Part shown: positions 8,287 through 16,024 of the stretch, in pieces
How positions within the stretch are numbered: the first letter of the stretch is position 1
Layout: each line of letters begins with the position of its first letter
Assembly: GCA_900539605.1 (NCBI GenBank)
Contig: UQCS01000001.1
Location: 62,001-126,000 of the forward strand
From: an uncultured Azospirillum sp.
GTDB taxonomy: Bacteria > Pseudomonadota > Alphaproteobacteria > RF32 > CAG-239
Direction: 5' to 3'
DNA: 64,000 nucleotides
Made by a program: the position numbers and the translations under genes
The notes under the pieces: generated by a model
Told to the model about the DNA's origin: nothing
Databases searched by the model: none
The model's input: the letters and a program-made list of their open reading frames with translations, nothing else

Positions 8287-9609
8287 CTATGCATTTTGTC
8301 CGCTCAGGCGGCGATAAACTCTTTCGCGACCGATCAACGGCAGTAAAAATTTCAATTCCGGACCGTTTTCCATCGCAGTGATGGCTTTGCGCAAAGGATG
8401 AAACAAATCTTTTCCCTTGCGCCCGGTCTGCTGTTTTATCTGTTCAATCCAGTTTTTAAACGTCTCTTCATCCCACGGTTCCGGGGGCAATAATGCCGCC
8501 GCCGCGTCGGACAGGGACTTGTCCTCAATAACCGGCATAACCGGTTTTTGACAGATGGCCTGCCAAACTTCAATATCTTTCAACACTGTCAGATTTCCGC
8601 GCACCGCATTCCAAAAAGCTTCGTCGACCTCCACTCGGTCCCGTACTGCCTGGTAATCCAAACTACGTACCAGCCGGATATTAAAATGCTGCAGATCCTG
8701 CTCGCAAAACTTCGGCTGAGCACGCCCCAGTTTATCAAAATCCAGACTTTCGGCCAAAACCCGAAGATCGGCATAGGGCTCGATTGCCTCCGAAGTTCCT
8801 AATTTGGCCAAGTACGAACAAATAGCCATCGCTTCTATACCTTCCGCACGCAAGTCGGCAACGCCGATTGATCCCAGACGTTTGGAAAGTTTTCCTTCTT
8901 TTCCGGTCAAAAGCGGCAGATGGGCAAAAACCGGCACCGCACCGCCGACCGCTTCAAACATTCTGATTTGGGAAGCCGTGTTGGTTACATGATCTTCACC
9001 ACGAACAATGTGGGTGATTGAAAAATCAATATCATCAATCACCGACGGCAGGTGATATAAATAACTGCCGTCTTCACGGATAACAACCGGGTCACTCAAA
9101 TTTTCCGCCCGGTAGTGACAACGCCCTCGCACCATATCTTCCCAAACAATATCGCCGGCCGTCAGCTTGAAACGATAATGCGGCTTGCGTCCTTCGGCCC
9201 GATAGGCTGCAATTTGAGCCTCGCTCAACGACAAGGCCCGACGGTCATAAATTGGCGGCAATCCTTTGGTCAACAAGCTTTTGCGCATCAGTTCCAACTC
9301 TTCGGGCGTTTCAAAGCAGGGGTAAATCAACCCGTCTTTAATCAATTTGGCCGTCACTTCCCGATAACGTTCAAAACGTGCCGATTGACGTGCTTCCTCT
9401 TTCCAGTTCAAGCCAAGCCATTTTAGGGCATCGCGGATAGCTGTTTCATATTCGGGCTTGGAACGTTCCTTATCGGTATCGTCAATCCGCAACATAAATT
9501 CGCCACCCAATTTTTGAGCCAGCAACCAGTTAAATAAAGCTGTTCTGGTATTGCCGATATGCATATATCCGGTCGGCGACGGTGCAAATCTGACTTTTAT
9601 TTTTGACAT
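8287..9609 (-). CDS. gltX: glutamate--tRNA ligase
   Basis: A 440-residue class I glutamyl-tRNA synthetase. FAPSPTGYMHIGNTRTALFNW carries the HIGH motif, RIDDTDKERS the glutamate site, and GKLSKRLGS the KMSKS-type loop with its usual alphaproteobacterial KLSKR form. It is somewhat short for the family (usually 460-490) and ends with a compact anticodon-binding region. ATG 9609 follows GGGGA and begins the family's MSKIKVRFAPSP start. Many alphaproteobacteria carry two GltX paralogues; whether this one also charges tRNA(Gln) cannot be told. Confidence 0.95.
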   Translation of the reverse strand: MSKIKVRFAPSPTGYMHIGNTRTALFNWLLAQKLGGEFMLRIDDTDKERSKPEYETAIRDALKWLGLNWKEEARQSARFERYREVTAKLIKDGLIYPCFETPEELELMRKSLLTKGLPPIYDRRALSLSEAQIAAYRAEGRKPHYRFKLTAGDIVWEDMVRGRCHYRAENLSDPVVIREDGSYLYHLPSVIDDIDFSITHIVRGEDHVTNTASQIRMFEAVGGAVPVFAHLPLLTGKEGKLSKRLGSIGVADLRAEGIEAMAICSYLAKLGTSEAIEPYADLRVLAESLDFDKLGRAQPKFCEQDLQHFNIRLVRSLDYQAVRDRVEVDEAFWNAVRGNLTVLKDIEVWQAICQKPVMPVIEDKSLSDAAAALLPPEPWDEETFKNWIEQIKQQTGRKGKDLFHPLRKAITAMENGPELKFLLPLIGRERVYRRLSGQNA

Positions 9610-9732
9610 TTGAGTTTTCCCCGCTAATTTTGAACAATTGCTGAGTATATAAGCATCCCCGGACGATTTCAAGATTTTTTTGCCTTAAAACGATCACTGC
9701 CAATGACAGGGCGGCCAAGATACAAAGAATAA

Positions 9733-9759
9733 AAAACCCCGGAAGATCCGGGGTTTTTT
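9733..9759 (-). terminator. terminator of the TrcR gene
   Basis: An AAAACCCCGGA-AGA-TCCGGGGTTTT hairpin immediately after the stop of the - strand gene at 9761, followed by a T tract in that direction. Confidence 0.85.
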
Positions 9760-9760
9760 A

Positions 9761-10579
9761 TTATGCTTCAACCACTGCCGGTTTGGCCTTTTTGGCTCTG
9801 GTTGCTTTTTTGGCCTTGGCTGCCGCTTTTTTCTTTTCGGCCACCTTTTTCTCAGTCGCTTTCTTTTTGGCAGCAGCTTTTTTTTCGGCCGCCTTTTTCT
9901 TTTCCGCGGCTTTTTTGGCAGCGGCTTTTTCCTTTTCCGCCGCTTTTTTCAAAGCTGCTTTCTTTTTGGCGGCAGCTTTTTCTGCCGATTTCATCACTTT
10001 TTTACCGGTTGCCTTTTTCTTTTTGACTGTCTTTTTCTTCGGTTGACTTTTCTGTTCATTCCACTTTTTCGAAACCGCAATTGCATCGTCAAGATCTTTT
10101 TCTTTACACAAACCGATCGCTACCGGATTTTTGGGACGCAGATTAGCCATATCACGATGCGTTCCGTCACGCAGGGCGGCAATGGTCGGCTTGGTGGTTC
10201 CGATCAGTTTACAAATCTGAGAATCGATAATTTCGGGACAATTGCGGAGAATCCACAAAATGGCAGCCGGTTTGTCGCTGCGTTGAGACGGCGACAGCAC
10301 TTTTTTGTTTTTGCTGTTTTGGACTTTGACGTTTCGTTCCGGTTCAACCGCCGTTAACGAAGCTGCCGCGTTTTTTTCGCAACGGGCAATTTCCTCTTCG
10401 GTCAACTGACCGGCAGTTACCGGATTGAGACCGACAATATTAAACGCAACGTCACCGTCGGCAATCGCCTGTACTTCCAATTCATGCAGTTCGCAAAAAT
10501 CGCCGATTTGTTTAAATGTTAAAGTTGTATTTTCAACCAGCCAGACGGCGGTTGCCTTAGGCATTAACGGAGCTGTCAT
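9761..10579 (-). CDS. trcR: TrcR/DUF1013 regulator with histone H1-like Lys/Ala tail
   Basis: A 272-residue protein. Residues 1-165 are a DUF1013 domain (PLMPKATAVWLVENTTLTFKQI, FCELHELEVQAIADGD, and a second helix-turn-helix region ICKLIGTTKPTIAAL), the alphaproteobacterial TrcR family linked to cell-cycle transcription and RNA polymerase association. Residues 175-272 are a low-complexity tail of repeated AAEKKKAAEKK-type units plus KKTVKKKK, like histone H1/HU-like DNA-compacting tails. Known TrcR proteins end soon after the DUF1013 domain, so the tail is an addition. It probably binds DNA without sequence preference; that is inference. It lies downstream of rpmE, separated by a terminator. 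Confidence 0.88.
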   Translation of the reverse strand: MTAPLMPKATAVWLVENTTLTFKQIGDFCELHELEVQAIADGDVAFNIVGLNPVTAGQLTEEEIARCEKNAAASLTAVEPERNVKVQNSKNKKVLSPSQRSDKPAAILWILRNCPEIIDSQICKLIGTTKPTIAALRDGTHRDMANLRPKNPVAIGLCKEKDLDDAIAVSKKWNEQKSQPKKKTVKKKKATGKKVMKSAEKAAAKKKAALKKAAEKEKAAAKKAAEKKKAAEKKAAAKKKATEKKVAEKKKAAAKAKKATRAKKAKPAVVEA

Positions 10580-10625
10580 TATTTTGTCCTTTCTTTTTGT
10601 TTTCAGCGCACAGATTTTGTGAGCA

Positions 10626-10655
10626 AAAAACCCACATTCGTTGATAGAATGCAGG
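10626..10655 (-). terminator. terminator downstream of rpmE
   Basis: On the - strand a 9-bp stem CCTGCATTC/GAATGTGGG (with G-U pairs) around loop TATCAAC is followed by TTTTTT. It lies about 35 bases after the rpmE stop and before the trcR start. Confidence 0.75.
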
Positions 10656-10690
10656 TTAATTGAAAAAATTTAAGATAGTATTAAAAAATA

Positions 10691-10927
10691 CTATTCGCTG
10701 TCGGAAGTTTTGAGACCGAAAGCACCAAATTTATTCTTAAACTTGGACAACTGACCGCCGGTATCAACCAGACGATAAACGCCGGTCCAGGCCGGGTGCG
10801 ATTTCGGATCAATTTCCAAAGTCATTTTGTCTCCGGCTTTTCCCCAGGTCGATCTGGTGGTGGCGACGCTGCCGTCACTCATTACATAAGTAATCTCATG
10901 ATAATCCGGATGAATACCTTTTTTCAT
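10691..10927 (-). CDS. rpmE: 50S ribosomal protein L31
   Basis: A 78-codon ribosomal protein of the large subunit. MKKGIHPDYHEITYVMSDGS and the HPAWTGVYRLVDTGGQLSKFKNKFG segment are the L31 signature. It lacks the Cys ligands of zinc-binding (C+) L31 and belongs to the alphaproteobacterial C- type. ATAATTC-like A/T-rich sequence precedes it, with a GGAGAA ribosome site. Confidence 0.95.
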   Translation of the reverse strand: MKKGIHPDYHEITYVMSDGSVATTRSTWGKAGDKMTLEIDPKSHPAWTGVYRLVDTGGQLSKFKNKFGAFGLKTSDSE

Positions 10928-11023
10928 CTTATTTTCTCCATAACGAATTGCTAGTTGCCGCTTTTATACATTAGAGTTTGGAATAAAGCAAGCATTAATT
11001 TTAATTTTTTTCCCGATTTCAAA

Positions 11024-11884
11024 TCAGTCGGCTTCTTCCGTCACTTCAGCGGTATTTTTTCTCAAATGATTGTCCGTATTTATAATTCGGATACTGAAGT
11101 TGGTATAACCGCGTGTCATCAGATAGGAACGAACGGCAACCGCCCGGTTTAAATTCAGCCGTTTGCTCTTAAAGCTGTTTTCACCGTCATCATAATTGAA
11201 AGCGGAAATGATAATTTTATTGCTGCCGGGTTGTCGAAAACCATCGGCCAACTCAGCCAGTTTTTCCAAATTCTCTGAAGACAAATCCGAACGGCCGGGC
11301 ATAAATACGATTGTATCGGCCGCAATTACGGGCTCACCGACCGGGATTAAAGGCTCAAGCAGCTCGGGCGCCTTCTCTTGGCGCAGCGGAAGCAAATCCG
11401 CAACGGCAGGCCGCCTGTTCTCTTCCCCGGCAACATCCGGTTTTTCTTTCATAACCGCCGTTTCCGCAACGTCTTTTAAAACCGGTTCTGTTACCGGAGC
11501 AGCAACCGGCAAGACAGCCGGAATTGTTTTTCCAACCGCCGGTTCGGACAAACGCGTCAGCAACGAATCAGCGGCTGTTTCTTTGACAACAGCAGCCGGT
11601 TTGGATGGCGGCGGCGTTGTCGGCGCTTGCGGAAACTTCGGTTTTGACGGCTGCAGCGGCACCGTTCTCGGCGCCGCTTTCTGCTTGGGTTTATGGTGAG
11701 GACGAACAACGTCCGGATGCGGCAACGACTGCAAAGAAAAAGCGTCAAACGGCAATTGACGGAATTCGGAAGAGCCGCTGTCAATTTGATCCAACACCGA
11801 AAGATCGACATATACTTCCTGTGCGACAGCCGCGGACATCAAAAAGCAACCGGAAACCGACAACAACAGTCTTAATTTGCGCAT
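11024..11884 (-). CDS. secreted OmpA-domain protein with Pro-rich linker
   Basis: A 286-residue envelope protein. Residues 1-22 form a Sec signal (LRLLLSVSGCFLMSAAVAQ). There follows a long Pro/Ala/Lys-rich low-complexity segment (about 60-180, e.g. PQAPTTPPPSKPAA), then an OmpA C-terminal-like peptidoglycan-associated domain (about 195-286; IVFMPGRSDLSSENLEKL, KRLNLNRAVAVRSYLMTRG). The domain's peptidoglycan Asp/Arg pair is only partly recognisable. ATG 11884 is chosen for its GGGGAGG ribosome site and signal peptide. It lies 22 bases after the SuhB-like gene in one apparent efp-suhB-ompA transcript. Confidence 0.82.
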   Translation of the reverse strand: MRKLRLLLSVSGCFLMSAAVAQEVYVDLSVLDQIDSGSSEFRQLPFDAFSLQSLPHPDVVRPHHKPKQKAAPRTVPLQPSKPKFPQAPTTPPPSKPAAVVKETAADSLLTRLSEPAVGKTIPAVLPVAAPVTEPVLKDVAETAVMKEKPDVAGEENRRPAVADLLPLRQEKAPELLEPLIPVGEPVIAADTIVFMPGRSDLSSENLEKLAELADGFRQPGSNKIIISAFNYDDGENSFKSKRLNLNRAVAVRSYLMTRGYTNFSIRIINTDNHLRKNTAEVTEEAD

Positions 11885-11906
11885 CGTGCCTCCCCGACGT
11901 TTTTTA

Positions 11907-12707
11907 TTATCCGGCCAAGCGGACAACCAAAGCTTCCAACGAAGCGTTGGTCGCTGCAATTTGATCGGAAACAATGACCTGCTCGATTTTTTCGGGTGCA
12001 AATTCGGCACGTTTCAGGTTATAAACGTATCCGCCGGCTTCGCGCACCAGCAACAAACCGGCCGCGACGGCATTCAGATGATTGCCGAGACTGAGACAGG
12101 CGTCGAATTTACCGGCGGCAACATTTGCCATCTCGAGCGATACCGAACCCAAAACGCGAACATTATCGGTTTCGGCAAACAAATCGCGATAAGCGGCGGT
12201 ATATTCAGCACTGCCGTGCTGGAAACCGATCTGAGCACTGACCAGCGCCTGAGCCGGTTCTTTGGTGGCCGAAACGCGCAGACGCTCATGATTGCGAAAA
12301 CCTTCCTTATAAGCGCCGTTGCCTTTTTCGGCAAAATACAATTCATCGCTGGCACGGTTGTAAACAACCGATGCTTTGACCTCGCCATTCTCACAGTAAG
12401 CAACCGTGGTTGCAAACAACGGCATGCCGCGAATAAAATTGCCGATGCCGTCAATCGGATTGACCATAAAACAGGCCCCCCGCCCCAACGGCTGGTTGTT
12501 TTCGACAAACGCCGCATCGGGACGAATCCGCATCAGTTCGTTGCGCAGAGTTTGAGAAACTTTTTCAAACGAACGGGTGACAAAGGTCTGGTAATTGCGG
12601 ACCGAAGACTGAAGTTTTTCAATTTCGCTGAAATCGCGGTCCAGCGACGAGGTAGCCTTCTTAACCGCATTAACCAGCAAAGTCAGTGTAGGAGAAAGAT
12701 ATGACAT
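11907..12707 (-). CDS. inositol monophosphatase-family protein, active site degenerate
   Basis: A 266-residue SuhB/IMPase-fold protein in the position where alphaproteobacteria carry an IMPase next to efp. The fold is recognisable (VVYNRASDELYFAEKGNGAY, VAAGKFDAC, AAGLLLVREAGGYV). The metal ligands are lost: the family DPxDGTxNF reads NPIDGIGNF (Asn83), WDxAAG reads LNAVAAG (Asn212), and the GEES Glu region reads FVENNQ. It is therefore unlikely to hydrolyse phosphate. E. coli SuhB has a non-catalytic role in ribosomal RNA antitermination, which would be a reason to keep the fold. Its ATG overlaps the efp stop (TAATG), indicating translational coupling. Confidence 0.85.
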   Translation of the reverse strand: MSYLSPTLTLLVNAVKKATSSLDRDFSEIEKLQSSVRNYQTFVTRSFEKVSQTLRNELMRIRPDAAFVENNQPLGRGACFMVNPIDGIGNFIRGMPLFATTVAYCENGEVKASVVYNRASDELYFAEKGNGAYKEGFRNHERLRVSATKEPAQALVSAQIGFQHGSAEYTAAYRDLFAETDNVRVLGSVSLEMANVAAGKFDACLSLGNHLNAVAAGLLLVREAGGYVYNLKRAEFAPEKIEQVIVSDQIAATNASLEALVVRLAG

Positions 12708-13270
12708 TATTTGGCTCTTTCAATATAGTTGGCTTCGGCAGTACCGACTACAACTTTTTCGCCCTGATTGATAAACGGCGGTACCATGATTCTGACGCCG
12801 TTATCCAAAATTGCCGGCTTATAAGAAGAAGCCGCCGTTTGTCCCTTGACCACCGGTTCGGTTTCGGCAATGGTGCAAACAACCTGCTGCGGCAATTCGA
12901 CCGCAACCGGACGACCGTCGATAAAGTTGATATAAACCGTCATGCCTTCAACCATAAACGGACGTGCATCGCCGAGGATATCAGCGGGCATAACAAATTG
13001 TTCAAAAGTTTCCGAATCCATAAAAGTGAGCCCAAGCGCATCTTCATAAAGGAACTGGCAGTCCTTTTCTTCAACCATCAGTTTTTCAACCGTATCTTCG
13101 GAACGGAAACGCTCGTTGGTCTTGGTTCCTTCCTCGACCGACTTCATTTCGACCTGCATAAACGCACCGCCTTTGCCCGGTTTGATGTGCGTTGCCTTGA
13201 CAATCGTCCACGGTTTACCTTTATATTCGATAACCCAGCCAATTCTGATCGATACTGCTTGTTGCTTCAT
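12707..13270 (-). CDS. efp: elongation factor P
   Basis: A 187-residue translation factor that relieves stalling at polyproline. It has three OB-like domains: KOW-type N-terminal (GWVIEYKGKPWTIVKATHIKPGKGGAF, with the modified-Lys position in PGKGG), a middle domain with ERFRSEDTVEKLMVEEKDCQFLYED, and a C-terminal domain ending ANYIERAK with the ILDNGVRIMVPPFINQGEKV motif. The loop is of the Lys type modified by EpmA-like enzymes; no epm gene is visible here. It is the first gene of an efp-suhB-ompA unit with AGGAGT before the start. Confidence 0.95.
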   Translation of the reverse strand: MKQQAVSIRIGWVIEYKGKPWTIVKATHIKPGKGGAFMQVEMKSVEEGTKTNERFRSEDTVEKLMVEEKDCQFLYEDALGLTFMDSETFEQFVMPADILGDARPFMVEGMTVYINFIDGRPVAVELPQQVVCTIAETEPVVKGQTAASSYKPAILDNGVRIMVPPFINQGEKVVVGTAEANYIERAK

Positions 13271-13326
13271 TCTTATTCACTCCTTAAATTTTGATTTTTG
13301 ATTTTTATCGATAATTACTCTAATCT

Positions 13327-13860
13327 TTATTTTTTAGCAACTAAAATCTTATATGCTTCGGGACTTAAAATCGCCATATCACAAGGATAGGCCAAAGCGT
13401 CGGCATCTTCGTCTTCCGGTTCGACTGCCATCTGAAGCAGAAAGAACTCATGATACCATTCGGCCAGCTCACGGGTCTTTTCCGCACCGTCGCGCCAAAT
13501 CTTAAATATAATAAAATCGGGCTCGTTTTCACTGACAATCATCGCTTCGTGGCGGCGATTGCGGCATATTACTCCCAGAAAACGCGAACCGATTTGCCGC
13601 CGCAAGGCCGCCATATCCTTTTTTACGGCTGCGGAAGCCGACAAATCGGCAATTATTCCGTCGGCATTAAGACGCTGGCACAGCGTTGCGGCGTTTTCGC
13701 CTTCCAGCAAAGCGATCTTGCCGGCTTGGGCCGCACGCACCGTCTGTATGTGCAGATAATCTTCCGGCAACGCGGAAGAGAAAACGAAACATTCAAGATT
13801 CGGATCTTCGAGAAGAGCTTCGGCGCCCGGCCGACTGATTTTGATAATAAATTTTGGCAT
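13327..13860 (-). CDS. ThiE-like TIM-barrel protein, degenerate
   Basis: A 177-residue protein resembling thiamine-phosphate synthase relatives that occur beside efp in alphaproteobacteria. RLNADGIIADLS matches the ThiE ADGVHLG strand, and GVICRNRRHEAMIVSENEPDFIIF matches the S-RHEAMxAGExGADYVxF segment. Phosphate- and pyrophosphate-binding loops are not recognisable and the protein is shorter than ThiE (about 210), so thiamine synthesis is doubtful. The C-terminal half is acidic (EPEDEDADAL). The identification is tentative. Confidence 0.5.
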   Translation of the reverse strand: MPKFIIKISRPGAEALLEDPNLECFVFSSALPEDYLHIQTVRAAQAGKIALLEGENAATLCQRLNADGIIADLSASAAVKKDMAALRRQIGSRFLGVICRNRRHEAMIVSENEPDFIIFKIWRDGAEKTRELAEWYHEFFLLQMAVEPEDEDADALAYPCDMAILSPEAYKILVAKK

Positions 13861-13951
13861 ATTTGTTTTTGCTGCTTGAAAAAATAGTTAATGACCGATA
13901 TTATGGGGAGATTATAAGCCAACCGCACAGAAAAGAAAGAGAAATTTTAGT

Positions 13952-14140
13952 ATGGATGTACAAATTTCACATTTTCGGGCCACCATGCAGGTTCTTTCCG
14001 AGATTGAAGAAACGCTCGGTTTGCTGCAGTCGGCACTCGAAACCAAACAGGAAAACATTTCCCGTTTGAAAGAAACCGCGCGCCGCACGGTCGAACGGGT
14101 AGACGTTTTGATTAACAAACTTGACAAGACGGCAGATTAA
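13952..14140 (+). CDS. DUF4164-type coiled-coil protein upstream of zapA
   Basis: A 62-residue, almost wholly coiled-coil protein (heptads through LSEIEETLGLLQSALETKQENI and ETARRTVERVDVLINKL). Short proteins of this type precede zapA in many alphaproteobacteria and are thought to act with it at the division ring, in the manner of ZapB; the functional part is inference from position. It ends one base before the zapA start region, so the two are cotranscribed. Confidence 0.75.
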   Translation: MDVQISHFRATMQVLSEIEETLGLLQSALETKQENISRLKETARRTVERVDVLINKLDKTAD

Positions 14141-14141
14141 A

Positions 14142-14489
14142 ATGGCACAGGTTACCATTACCATCAATTCGCGCGAATATCCGATCGCCTGCGAAAGCGG
14201 ACAGGAAGCACGCATCCTGCAACTGGCGGCTGTTTTGGAACAGAAAGCCCAGCTGCTTAAGCATATCAGCGGACAAATAAACGAAAACATGCTGTTGGCC
14301 ATGATCGGCATTTTGGTCGCCGACGATCTGCTGGAGGCACGCAAAAACACGCCGGCACCGGCAGAACCGCAGATTTCCGCCACAGAAACCGAGCAAATGA
14401 TTGCAGAGGCCGACCGTCTCATTGCCGAACGGCTTCGGGTTGTGGGAGAAACAATAAAAGCTGTTGCAAAACGGATTGAAACATTATAA
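14142..14489 (+). CDS. zapA: cell division protein ZapA
   Basis: A 115-residue FtsZ-associated protein. The ZapA domain is MAQVTITINSREYPIACESGQEARI, the family's N-terminal beta-hairpin, followed by a long coiled coil (LQLAAVLEQKAQLL, ETEQMIAEADRLIAERL). ATG 14142 is preferred to the in-frame start seven codons earlier because it begins the conserved domain. 6S RNA follows directly, the standard alphaproteobacterial arrangement. Confidence 0.92.
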   Translation: MAQVTITINSREYPIACESGQEARILQLAAVLEQKAQLLKHISGQINENMLLAMIGILVADDLLEARKNTPAPAEPQISATETEQMIAEADRLIAERLRVVGETIKAVAKRIETL

Positions 14490-14497
14490 TATAAAGC

Positions 14498-14661
14498 TAT
14501 GGAGAGGTGACTGTCCGGTTCGTACTTCCGCAGATCTTCCGAGCCAACGTATTTAACCCGGGAATTGTCCCTGTCAGGATTGTGGTCCTGTCATATGATG
14601 CCCACTTATTGAGATGCGGTTCGAGACAGAATGTAACTATACGGCCGGACGGTTCTCTCTT
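14498..14661 (+). ncRNA. ssrS: 6S RNA
   Basis: This RNA binds the housekeeping RNA polymerase holoenzyme and mimics an open promoter. It follows zapA directly. The closing stem pairs GGAGAG...TGTCCGG...GTA (14501-14523) with TATACGGCCGGAC...TTCTCTC (14638-14658), leaving the long central bulge characteristic of 6S. TATAAT at 14485-14490, overlapping the zapA stop, gives a start near 14497. The 3' end runs into a T tract at 14660. Confidence 0.9.
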
Positions 14662-14673
14662 TTTTTAATTTTC

Positions 14674-14698
14674 AACTCCGGCAGCCGGAGTTTTTTTA
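14674..14698 (+). terminator. second terminator after 6S RNA
   Basis: AACTCCGG-CAG-CCGGAGTT hairpin followed by seven T residues, 12 bases downstream of the 6S 3' end. It separates 6S from the following gene. Confidence 0.8.
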
Positions 14699-14714
14699 AT
14701 TGACGGAGTGAACA

Positions 14715-15509
14715 TTGAAAATTGTTTATTGCGGAGACGTGGTCGGACGCGCCGGCAGAGACGCCGTTTTACATAACCTGTCCTTGATGCGGGAAAAATA
14801 TAAAGCCGACGTGATTATTGTCAATGTCGAAAATGCGGCTCACGGGTTTGGCGTCACGCCGGGAATCGCCCGCGAGTTTTTGGAACGCGGCGCCGATCTT
14901 TTGACCACCGGCAATCATGTTTGGCAGCAACGCGACATTATCCCTTTTTTGGATGAAAGCAAAAGGATCATCCGGCCGCTCAACTATCCCGACAACGCCC
15001 CCGGCCGTGGTTTTGCAGAATTTGAGCTTTTGAACGGCAAAAAAATACTGATTACTCAGGTTTTGGGCCGGGTATTTATGGACAATATCGACAACCCGGC
15101 TTTTGCCCTCGACAAATTGCTGCGGAACTACACTTTGGGTCGCAATGTGGCAGCCATATTTGTTGACATTCATGCAGAATCGACCTCGGAAAAACTTTCT
15201 CTCGGCCATTATCTGGACGGGCGCGTTTCAATTGTGGCCGGCACTCATACGCATATTCCGACCGCCGATGCCCATCTCCTCAACGGCGGCACTGCTTATA
15301 TCACCGACGTCGGTATGTGCGGCAATTATGATTCCGTTCTCGGGTTTGACAAACAGGCACCGATCGACCGCCTGTGTCAGCGTTATAACGGCAACCGGCT
15401 GGAAGTTTGCCGCAGCGGCGGTTCGGTTTGGGGGATTGTTGTCGAAACCAACGATCGGACCGGGTTGGCCCAAAGCATTGAACAATTCAGGCTCAACGGA
15501 GAAGATTAA
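14715..15509 (+). CDS. YmdB/TIGR00282 metallophosphoesterase
   Basis: A 264-residue dinuclear-metal phosphodiesterase; relatives hydrolyse 2',3'- and 3',5'-cyclic nucleotides. Metal-site motifs are GDVVGRAGRDAV, NVENAAHGFGVTP, TTGNHVWQQ, VDIHAESTSEK and GTHTHIPTADA, ending with the family's GGTAYITDVGMCG and D-x-VLG. Translation starts at TTG 14715 with GGAGTG upstream, and the family start MKIVYCGDVVG fits. It overlaps the next gene by one base (TAATGG), so the two form an operon. Confidence 0.93.
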   Translation: MKIVYCGDVVGRAGRDAVLHNLSLMREKYKADVIIVNVENAAHGFGVTPGIAREFLERGADLLTTGNHVWQQRDIIPFLDESKRIIRPLNYPDNAPGRGFAEFELLNGKKILITQVLGRVFMDNIDNPAFALDKLLRNYTLGRNVAAIFVDIHAESTSEKLSLGHYLDGRVSIVAGTHTHIPTADAHLLNGGTAYITDVGMCGNYDSVLGFDKQAPIDRLCQRYNGNRLEVCRSGGSVWGIVVETNDRTGLAQSIEQFRLNGED

Positions 15510-15943
15510 TGGCGGAAAAAGAATATATCAGTTACGATGAAATTAATGCCGAATGCAAAAAACTGGCTTATCTTCTGGCCAGCAAAGGTTTCAAACGTAT
15601 CATTGCCGTTGCCCGCGGCGGTTTGGTACCGGCTTGTATTCTTGCACAGTTTTTGAATATTCGTGAGATCAGCAGCATTTCTCTGGCAAGTTATGAAGGA
15701 GAGAAACGTTCCGAATTAAAATGTCTGGTACCGCCGAAAATTTGCATTGATGAACAAACTCTGTTTGTAGACGACCTGTACGATTCCGGCAACACCTACC
15801 GCTATTTGAAGGAAAAATATCCTTTGGCCAAAGCAGTGGTTCTGTTCTGTAAAAATCCGACTGCCGTACTCGACTTTCCCGCTGCTTTGAAGAAAGCCGA
15901 AAAATGGCTGGTCTTTCCATGGGAATTTGATCCTTTGCCCTGA
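15509..15943 (+). CDS. gpt: Gpt-like purine phosphoribosyltransferase
   Basis: A 144-residue type I phosphoribosyltransferase for purine salvage, closest by eye to xanthine-guanine enzymes. The PRPP-binding motif is LFVDDLYDSGNT (about 86-97), the AVARGGLVPACILAQFL loop precedes it, and the C-terminal WLVFPWEFDP matches Gpt's base-binding end. It is slightly shorter than E. coli Gpt (152). It is coupled to the upstream phosphodiesterase gene, and a strong terminator follows. Confidence 0.82.
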   Translation: MAEKEYISYDEINAECKKLAYLLASKGFKRIIAVARGGLVPACILAQFLNIREISSISLASYEGEKRSELKCLVPPKICIDEQTLFVDDLYDSGNTYRYLKEKYPLAKAVVLFCKNPTAVLDFPAALKKAEKWLVFPWEFDPLP

Positions 15944-15974
15944 CACTAATCCAGCGCATTGTTGTCAGAACACA

Positions 15975-16008
15975 AAAAACCTCCCCGATTTTCGGGGAGG
16001 TTTTTCTT
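15975..16008. terminator. bidirectional terminator between gpt and the autotransporter gene
   Basis: AAAAACCTCCCCGA-TTTT-CGGGGAGGTTTTT hairpin between convergent genes, with A and T tracts on both sides. Confidence 0.9.
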
Positions 16009-16024
16009 TTGTGCCCTTTTTATG

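Noticed and set aside
9763..10046. Long hydrophobic open frames on the + strand
   Set aside because: They are antisense shadows of the Lys/Ala-rich tail of the TrcR gene; the Phe/Leu-rich products reflect complement of Lys codons.
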